Source: Theodoxus fluviatilis (lineage: Eukaryota > Mollusca > Gastropoda > Cycloneritida > Neritidae). From it: 32,500 nt of DNA. The DNA is taken from the NCBI GenBank assembly GCA_034096865.1, contig JAWQFJ010002802.1:129925-162424 (forward strand), in the 5' to 3' direction. A program made the translations under genes and the position numbers. The notes beneath the pieces are model-generated. The model saw only the letters and a program-made list of their open reading frames with translations. It did not search any database and was not told the DNA's origin. Of the stretch, positions 26,196-32,500 are shown one piece after another; the stretch's first letter is position 1; every line of letters starts with the position of its first letter.

Positions 26196-26616
26196 TGAAG
26201 TCGTTGGCAGTTCCCCACTTGTGACCAGCGTTGTTGATTGCCTGGAAGGTTGTTGGGTGGTCGGTCAAGTCGTTGGCAGTTCCCCACTTGTGACCAGCGT
26301 TGTTGATTGCCTGGAAGGTTGTTGGGTGGTCGGTCAAGTCGTTGGCAGTACCCCACTTGTGACCAGCGTTGTTGATTGCCTGGAAGGTTGTTGGGTGGTC
26401 GGTCAAGTCGTTGGCAGTACCCCACATGTGACCAGCGTTGTTGATTGCCTGGAAGGTTGTTGGGTGGTCGGTCAAGTCGTTGGCAGTTCCCCACTTGTGA
26501 CCAGCGTTGTTGATTGCCTGGAAGGCAGTTGGGTGGTCGGTCAGAGACAAGCACCTCCGGGTTTCCTTCATTGTCCGCTGTGGCGCTCGCAAGCAGGAGA
26601 GCAACGTATTCGACAT
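26122..26616 (-). CDS. Low-confidence frame through the 69-bp repeat, 164 codons
   Basis: The minus-strand frame starts MSNTLLSCLRAPQRTMKET, contains five copies of a 23-residue unit (LTDHPTTFQAINNAGHKW then GTAND), and ends with a basic 29-residue tail. One unit change is synonymous (GGA or GGT for Gly) and two are not (Lys to Met, Thr to Ala). Start context, introns and a family match are all lacking. The opposite strand is open too (26221-26916), so this may be no more than a 3n-period repeat. Confidence 0.2.
   Translation of the reverse strand: MSNTLLSCLRAPQRTMKETRRCLSLTDHPTAFQAINNAGHKWGTANDLTDHPTTFQAINNAGHMWGTANDLTDHPTTFQAINNAGHKWGTANDLTDHPTTFQAINNAGHKWGTANDLTDHPTTFQAINNAGHKWGTANDFKTKLLMGRKPLRTAATSPHVITAE
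26196..26543 (-). repeat. 69-bp tandem repeat, five copies (23 codons each)
   Basis: TCGTTGGCAG recurs at 26201, 26270, 26339, 26408 and 26477, exactly 69 bases apart. Units differ at few sites: TTCC or TACC, ACTTGTG or ACATGTG, and GGTTGTTGG or GGCAGTTGG. Because 69 is a multiple of three, frames on both strands stay open through the array. Confidence 0.97.
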
Positions 26617-26762
26617 GCTGCGATAATCAGAGATACTCTATTGGTTAGCTCCCCACACCTGCAGCCTGCATACGTTTCTTCTAGAGTGTCTTTTACCGTG
26701 TACTGGGCCGCACTGTGTTACTTTGTAATTCCTCTGCTGAACTTTTCCATGACACGTAAGAC

Positions 26763-26985
26763 TAGCATGTCCCTCCAAGTTTACAGGAGGTCCTCACAGC
26801 TTTTTCTGTCTGTCTGTGTGTCTGTGTGTCTGTCTGTCAGTCCCGACTTAACGGCTGATATCTCAAAAACTACTGAACGGATTTCCTTGAGATTTTGCAC
26901 ACTTACTGGAAGTTAGGTCCGATTGAAAGAATCAAATTTTCAGAATCGAGGTTTGAAAAGAGAGAGACATTTTTAAGGTCATAAA
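26763..26985 (+). mobile_element. Mosaic repeat family, body copy A (truncated)
   Basis: Starts with a worn CCTCCAAGTTTACAGGAGG hairpin, then TCTG/TGTC microsatellite. The body follows (ATATCTCAAAAACTACTG-like, GGATTTCCTTGAGATTTTGC, AAATTTTCAGAATCGAGG) and breaks off near 26985. The peptide-like frame ISKTTGRISLRFCTLTGS recurs in all copies because the DNA is conserved. It lies in no long frame. Confidence 0.8.
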
Positions 26986-27410
26986 TCTCGAAACCCCCCC
27001 CCTAAAATGTCAGTTGACAGAATGGTGACATTTCGCCTTTTCCTTCACTCCCGACGCCAGCAGCGTTTCTCCCACGCTGTACGAGCGCTCACCAATTACA
27101 TAAATAGTTTTTGTGATCCTCCCCAGAAACAAAATTGCCTTTGCTTAAAAAATACCGTTTTACAGTCAAAATTGTCCACCCGCGCGGCCAGTCCGACTCT
27201 TCGAACAGCCACTCCGTGTGAGCGCAACACAACCAAGTTCGGTTCGCGTGGCCTTATGGCAGTGAATCGATATTAAACTTTGCAGAAATAGACCTTGAGT
27301 ATCCTCAAATGTACAAGACGACTCAAATTTCAGGAACTATCAGCCATTTTTCTACAATTTACAGTGCAAAATACGTACCGAGGGGGTTTACGGAAAAGAA
27401 CGTTATAATT
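26986..27410. other. No gene recognised
   Basis: Sequence between body copy A and the first tRNA-like head. No motif stands out beyond a C-run at about 26994-27002. Confidence 0.45.
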
Positions 27411-27612
27411 GCTTTACAAACACTTAGTCATGTCAGTTCCCGAATGGCTCATTTGGTAGAGCGTTGGACTATTGTAATGTGAGGTCATGCGTGAACGGGT
27501 TCCAATCCGCGTGGAAACTTTTTCCCCCCTCTTTTTTCGAGAGGTTGCGGGTTCGAACCCGATTTTAAAAAAATGTCAAAACCTGGAGGTTCAGCGCCAG
27601 CGGTTTTTATTA
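27411..27612 (+). mobile_element. Mosaic repeat family, tRNA-like head copy 1
   Basis: From GCTTTACAAACACT the copy holds an A-box-like TGGCTCATTTGGTAGAGCG and a perfect B box GGTTCCAATCC. A single T-arm-like module follows (CGAGAGGTTG then CGGGTTCGAACCCG, which is self-complementary). It ends with the shared AACCTGGAGGTTCAGCGCC and GGTTTTTATT. The body is absent. It is tRNA-derived but not a tRNA gene, since no closed cloverleaf is visible. Confidence 0.7.
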
Positions 27613-27708
27613 TTTGTGCCTAGGCGTCTAGTAAGTAGGTCAGTCGTCTGATGCTGTACAAGAATTTAAAGATCCATTGCTGCACAAGGAAGAGAGGAAG
27701 CTAGATCT

Positions 27709-27744
27709 GTGTGTGTGTGAGTGTGTGTGTGCGTGTGCGTGTGC

Positions 27745-27791
<47 letters not shown>

Positions 27792-27808
27792 TATGTGTGT
27801 GTGTGTGA
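27709..27808. repeat. GT microsatellite
   Basis: GT dinucleotide with GC, TT and TA interruptions over about 100 bases. Confidence 0.93.
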
Positions 27809-28303
27809 TGCACAAGTCGATGGCACTGCATTTTCATGAGCGATTCATGCACCGATGCTCTTGAATAACAAAACAAAACAAAACAAAGCACATCTGCATG
27901 CACATTGGCACGAACATTCACGCACGACAGCGCACACATCAAAAACCACAGCCACCCATCAAACATACACATACACTCAGGCAAAAGTGATAAGATGATA
28001 TCTCATACACAAAAACATAGGGGCGTACGTACGCGCGCACCCATGGGAACGCACGCACCAACATGCGGGCATGAATGAACACCACGCATCAACACATAAC
28101 AGGTGCAAACTTGCGTTCGTAAAGGCACGTGTTTACAAATTGCTTTTCTCTCTGAAAGCTTCGCCAATTCTACTCCTTTCCTTTGGAAGTTTTTTTTTAA
28201 ACGTTCGATCGAATAAAAGTACTCTTCATTCACTGCTCAGCCTGTGTTTCCTCACGTTACTTTGCGATGGCAAGGGCAACACATAGCTTGCACCACTCGA
28301 TGT
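27809..28303. other. No gene recognised
   Basis: CA-rich, AT-poor spacer with short AAAAC repeats near 27868-27887. No coding or RNA feature is supported. Confidence 0.4.
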
Positions 28304-28350
28304 CCCCCCCCCCCCCCCCCCCCGCCCGCACCCCCCCCCCCCCCCCCCCG
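28304..28350. repeat. Poly(C) tract
   Basis: Twenty C's or more, a few G or A interruptions, then nineteen C's. Such tracts are hard to sequence, so exact length is unsure, and the junction may be an assembly weak point. Confidence 0.9.
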
Positions 28351-28414
28351 TTAATTAGTTGGAGCCCCTGGCCGCCGGGTTATGCGCCATGGTATTCTGT
28401 ATTGCGAGGCTGTT

Positions 28415-28490
28415 TTATCCCTCCAGGTTTACTGGAGGTCCTACAGACTTTATCCCTCCAGGTTTACTGGAGGTCCTACAGACTTTATTA

Positions 28491-28533
<43 letters not shown>

Positions 28534-28765
28534 CCGTCTCCACGGCCTATATCTCAAAAACTACTGGACGGATTTCCTTGAGATTTTGCACACTGACTGG
28601 AAGTTAGGTCCGATTCAATATTATCAAATTTTCAGAATCGAGGTTTGAAAAGAAAGTGACTTTTTTACATTTTGGTGTTTCAATGAAAACAATTCAACAA
28701 ACTCCATTTTGCAAAATCTGTGACGTCATCATTTGACGTCGTATAACGTGACGTCATTTGCGAGG
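28415..28765 (+). mobile_element. Mosaic repeat family, body copy B with doubled hairpin module
   Basis: Two adjacent 35-bp units (28415-28449 and 28450-28484) each contain CCTCCAG, GTTTA, CTGGAGG, a 7-bp stem with a 5-base loop. Then come TCTG units and the full body, ending after three TGACGTC sites (28721-28728, 28734-28741, 28749-28756) and GCGAGGAGATTT. Confidence 0.85.
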
Positions 28766-29305
28766 AGATTTTTTGAGAAGGGTGAATACGCCGTATCTGC
28801 GAACACTGTCGACAACTTCAAGGCTAGTACGTTAGACTACTTCTGGAAAGACAGCCCTACTATGTATAACCCAACCTGCTGCACCTAGACTGCATAATAG
28901 CCGCCACGCATGCAAGTCTAGCACTAGGAACTATTAAAATGCTACACAGCCTACCTCATAGAATTTTTCAAGTTTAAAAAGCTTGATGTAGCCACTGTTT
29001 ACAATTGGCCCATGCACACGCTGCCATGGTGAAATCTCCGCAGTAAATCTGACCTAATTTCTGATTGGCCAAAACTACGAAAATGTGTCACGGGAAGTAA
29101 CTCCTGTATAGTTTTGAATCATACAAATTCGCACTTTTAAAAGTCATTTTTCACTGTTTAATAGATACGATCGAAGAGGGAACTTTGTTGTTTTCAATCC
29201 CCAATACCATGTACTATCATAATATAATATGGGAACATCGTCCATATTTTGGCTGAGCGGACCTGTAGAAGGAGTTGTTATCCGAAGGCACGCCCTGCGG
29301 TCTAT
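28766..29305. other. No gene recognised
   Basis: Single-copy-looking sequence. No tandem repeat, RNA or coding motif is visible to me. Confidence 0.45.
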
Positions 29306-29369
29306 GTGTGATTCGGGTGTAATACTGCCAATAAACGTCGTTAAGCTTAAGATTACACCCGAATCACAC
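29306..29369. repeat. 18-bp perfect inverted repeat (hairpin)
   Basis: GTGTGATTCGGGTGTAAT (29306-29323) is reverse-complemented exactly by 29352-29369, around a 28-base loop containing the self-complementary TTAAGCTTAA. Pairing continues imperfectly outward (CGGTC against GACCG). Frames across it on both strands contain the mirrored peptide CDSGVIL, an effect of the palindrome. Confidence 0.85.
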
Positions 29370-29480
29370 GGACCGTTAAGGTGCATGGAGTACAGTACCG
29401 GTCAAGAGTCACAACAACCACCGACACCGACCATTTCAGCCTTCTTCATGATGCGTTAGAATCCTGCCGTTGTCGTGGTG

Positions 29481-30425
29481 AACATGGCTGACAACGGTCA
29501 GAATGATTACTTGCTTGGTTTTTTCCTTGTCAAAACTTGTTATACCGTCAGATTGTTACCACCATCAGATTTTCTGCAACTTTTCGAAGCGAATCTAGCC
29601 TAAAAACCTACCAGTTATGAATCGTGTTAACAGGATTGACTCGTTGCTTGTAGAATGACGGTACTCGGTAGCAGTACCACACACGGTGTGTGCGTGAATC
29701 ACTGAATGAGTACGAATGCACATGTCTGGGTTGAACATCTATAATACACTTCCTCCTCTGTGTGACTGTGTGAGTGTTAATTCAGCGTCTATGACATGCC
29801 AAAGGAAAGCAAAACATGTCATAATAGGAGCTTCCTGAACCTATCCATCATGTTTAAAATATATGGTTGATTGTTCCTGGGCCGATAGCTTAGAATTGGA
29901 TTTACATGCTTTACAAACACTCTGTCATAGCAATTCTCTAATGGCTCAGCTGGTAGAGCGTTCGACTCTTGGTCATGCATGACCAGGTTTGATTCTGCGC
30001 TGAAACTTTTTTTTTCTTCTCTTTTTTCGAGAGGTTGTGTTTTTTTTTGGTTTTTATGTGTGTGTGTGTTTTCCCCCTCTTTTCTCGAGAGGTTGCGGGT
30101 TCGAACCCGATCTTTTTTTAAATGCCAAAACCTGGAGGTTCAGCGCCAGCGGTTTTTATTAGTCTGTCTGTGGGTCTGTGTGTCTGTCCCGTCTCCACGG
30201 CCTATATCTCAAAAACTACTGGACGGATTTCCTTGAGATTTTGCACACTGACTGGAAGTTAGGTCCCATTCAATATTATCAAATTTTCAGAATCGAGGTT
30301 TGAAAAGAAAGTGACTTTTTTACATTTTGGTGTTTCATTGAAAACGATTCAGCAGACTCCATTTTGCAAAATTTGTGACGTGATCATTTGACGTCGTATA
30401 ACGTGACGTCATTTGCGAGGAGATT
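29481..30425 (+). mobile_element. Mosaic repeat family, most complete copy C
   Basis: Order: about 420 bp shared with 31772-32190; GCTTTACAAACACT; tRNA-like A box (TGGCTCAGCTGGTAGAGCG); a 16-bp palindrome TGGTCATGCATGACCA in the anticodon-arm position; a worn B box (GGTTTGATTCT). Next are two T-arm-like modules, the first having lost its GGGTTCGAACCCG part, then AACCTGGAGGTTCAGCGCC, TCTG units, and the body to GCGAGGAGATTT. No long coding frame is present. Non-autonomous. Confidence 0.75.
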
Positions 30426-30438
30426 TATGAAGGAGGGT

Positions 30439-30700
30439 CAATAGAATAGAATAGAATAGAATTCTTCGGCTTGCTTAGGCGTCCAGGGCCTATCGCGGAT
30501 TCTGGTAGTTCTCTGGCTGTATTTTTGTTGTTCTTATGGATACTAGCTGGTCTTTTACCAGGCCTAGTATGTCCTCAGATGTCTTAGGCCGCGAGACCTT
30601 TATCTGATCTTTTGATCAGTACTTATGGCTACTCTCACTTTTTACTACCCTAGTTCTAACGATCTTAAAAGATCGTGTGTATTCTCTATACTTTTCTTCC
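30439..30700 (-). mobile_element. Possible minus-strand retroelement 3' end with three hairpins
   Basis: ATAGA units at 30440-30461 read on the minus strand as a TTCTA tail after AAGCCGAAGAATTC, like a retroelement terminus. Beyond it lie three hairpins in 135 bases. These are CTGGT/ACCAG within CTAG (30543-30567), CTGATC/GATCAG with a TTTT loop (30604-30619), and ACGATCTT/AAGATCGT (30659-30676). No coding sequence is visible. Confidence 0.4.
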
Positions 30701-30858
30701 GGTGGCTTATGAGTGGCAGAGAGTGGTATACGTGGCAACAGCAGCGGGTGGCCAACATCATCACAGTACATGTAGTCTTTGAACATCGTGTCAATTCTTT
30801 TTTTGAAGCTGTTTAATGACGAACACTGAATTTGAGAACACTGGTAAAGGAGAAAGAA

Positions 30859-30896
30859 TTATCCCTCATGGTTTACTGGAGGTCCTACAGACTTTA

Positions 30897-30962
<66 letters not shown>

Positions 30963-31137
30963 TGTGTGTGTGTGTGTGTGTCTGTCTGTCTGTCTGTCTG
31001 TCTGTCTGCCTGTCCCGACTCCACGGCTTATATCTCAAAAACTACTGGACGGATTTCCTTGAGATTTTGCACACTAACTGAAAGTTAGGTCCGATTGAAT
31101 GTATCAAATTTTCAGAATCGAGGTTTGAAGAGAAAGT
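30859..31137 (+). mobile_element. Mosaic repeat family, body copy D with expanded GT tract
   Basis: Begins with the hairpin module (CCCTCATGGTTTACTGGAGG, one arm worn). It then has about 80 bases of GT, seven TCTG units and the body to GAGGTTTGAAGAGAAAGTGG. The TGACGTCA end is missing. Confidence 0.85.
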
Positions 31138-31771
31138 GGTTGACGGTCGTAATACGATTTTTTCCATTCATGGTCGAAACTTCGGCTTCGCTGGCTTCGA
31201 GATCATTTTCGCCTTGCAGACGACTGCTTCGTATTCAAATCATCACTGCAAGGCAGCGCGAAATTGACCGAAGTCGATTAAAAAAACTCGTATTCATACA
31301 CATAATAAACCAATTCGATTTTCTTTCTCAGATTATTCAGACTTTCTCCGATTATTTCGACCGTAAAATAGCAGTGATTTGACATTCGGCGTCACCGTGT
31401 CATGTGACTGTGATAGTTTCGTCTGCAACTCGCACTTACGTTATGGTTGAAGTAGATTGATGTTTACTTCGTCCGCTGAATGCTGTCAAGACTAATGCTC
31501 GAATGAATGAAGTATGATTTCCTAATTTTTCAGGATTAATACAAATGTATATCAAATACATCAGTTCAATTTAATCGAGTCAATTAATCGAGTACATGTC
31601 CACTAGGTCAAAAATGTGTTGAGTGGAACGCAAGTCAGAAAAGTTACACTTGCAGTCTAAACAACAAAATGAATACAGTGTTTGTATTGAAAAATCAGGT
31701 CAATCTTTTCGTCGTTTGGTTCCACGACAAGAGTATGAAATCTTGTTTCCAGCGAGATTAGGAGCTTCTGC
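31138..31771. other. No gene recognised
   Basis: Single-copy-looking sequence between copy D and the next head copy. Short repeated ATCGAGT near 31573 only. Confidence 0.45.
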
Positions 31772-32470
31772 AAACATGGCTGACAACGGTCAGAATGGTT
31801 ATAGTTGCTTGATTTTTTCCTTGTCAAAACTTGTTATACCTTCAGATTGTAACCACCATAAGATTTTCTGCAACTTTTCAAAGCAAATCTAGCCTAAAAA
31901 CCTACCAGTTATGCATCGTGTTATCAGGATTGACTCGTTGCTTGTAGAACGACGGTGCTCGGTAGCAGTACCACACATGCACATGTGACACATGTCTGGT
32001 GTGAACATCTATAAAGTATAATACACTTCCTCCTCTGTGTGACTGTGTGAGTGTTAATTCAGCGTCTATGACATGCCAAAGGAAAACAAAACATGTCATA
32101 ATAGGAGCTTTCCTGAACCTATCCATCATGTTTTAAATATATGGTCGATTGTTCCTGGGCCAATACCTTAGAAATGGATTTACATGCTTTACAAACACTC
32201 CATCAAAGCAATTCTCTAATGGCTCAGCTGGTAGAGCGTTCGTCTCTTGGTCATGCATGACCAGGTTTGATTCTGCGCTGAAACTTTTTTTTCTTCTCTT
32301 TTTTCGAGAGGTTGTGGGTTCGAACCCGACCTGGGTTTTTGTGTTTTTATGTGTGTGTGTGTGTTTTCCCCCTCTTTTCTCGAGAGATTGCGGGGTCGAA
32401 CCCGATCTTTTTTTACATTTTTGTTTAATATGCCAAAACCTGGAGGTTCAGCGCCAGCGGTTTTTATTTC
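31772..32470 (+). mobile_element. Mosaic repeat family, head copy 3 (direct duplicate of 29481-30160)
   Basis: Starts AACATGGCTGACAACGGTCA as at 29481 and follows the same order with scattered substitutions and short indels. It has the A box, the 16-bp palindrome, and two intact T-arm-like modules (GGGTTCGAACCCGA, then GGGGTCGAACCCGA). It ends AACCTGGAGGTTCAGCGCC and GGTTTTTATT. The body is absent; unrelated sequence follows to the window end. Confidence 0.75.
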
Positions 32471-32500
32471 TTCTTCATCGTCGTGTGGAAGTGTAACACC

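Noticed and set aside
27448..27520. Functional tRNA gene
   Set aside because: A and B boxes are present but acceptor and anticodon stems do not close; the sequence belongs to a dispersed repeat.
29481..32470. LTR retrotransposon with 690-bp direct repeats as LTRs
   Set aside because: The repeats lack TG...CA ends, have no target duplications, and enclose only unrelated repeat copies and spacer.

Overview
This window looks like animal nuclear DNA. Nothing in it resembles a bacterial or phage gene array. It is dominated by simple-sequence repeats, tandem minisatellites and decayed transposable elements. I suspect a marine gastropod or other lophotrochozoan. The reasons are the extreme density of microsatellites, two LINE C-terminal fragments of kinds I associate with molluscs, and an element packed with AAGGTCAAGGTCA-type motifs. 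That assignment rests on familiarity, not on a database match.

Layout. 1-2180: CT/CA arrays, a compound trinucleotide array, a LINE C-terminal fragment (CCHC motif), and two retroelement 3' ends sharing the 17-mer CGTCGGCCGAAATAAAG, each running into microsatellites. 2300-2470: a minus-strand stretch with good splice signals and coding-like sequence. 4140-6420: CT, AT and TCC/TTCC arrays, with a probable solo LTR (5408-6286) inserted in a CT tract. 7782-8397: a 34-bp satellite of 18 copies. 8745-11970: a roughly 3.2-kb purine-rich minisatellite whose long open frames are almost certainly artefacts of composition and of unit lengths divisible by three. 12200-17400: mostly unassigned single-copy-looking sequence with a G-quadruplex motif, a large inverted repeat and a dispersed repeat. 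17430-17793 and about 22240-22586: minus-strand coding-like fragments with broken frames.

21388-21788: a second LINE C-terminus followed by a CTGAA tail. 21912-22185: a possible SINE. 23158-23983: an element with perfect 11-bp terminal inverted repeats and many AGGTCA motifs. 26196-26543: a 69-bp (23-codon) tandem repeat. From 26760 to the end, a mosaic repeat family recurs. A tRNA-like module, a T-arm-like module, a TCTG microsatellite and a conserved body with TGACGTCA motifs are joined in different combinations.

I see no complete protein-coding gene that I can name. The genes do not form an operon or system. The interest lies in how the repeats are built: retroelement tails next to microsatellites, a solo LTR in a CT tract, modular retroposons and mobile clusters of transcription-factor-like motifs.
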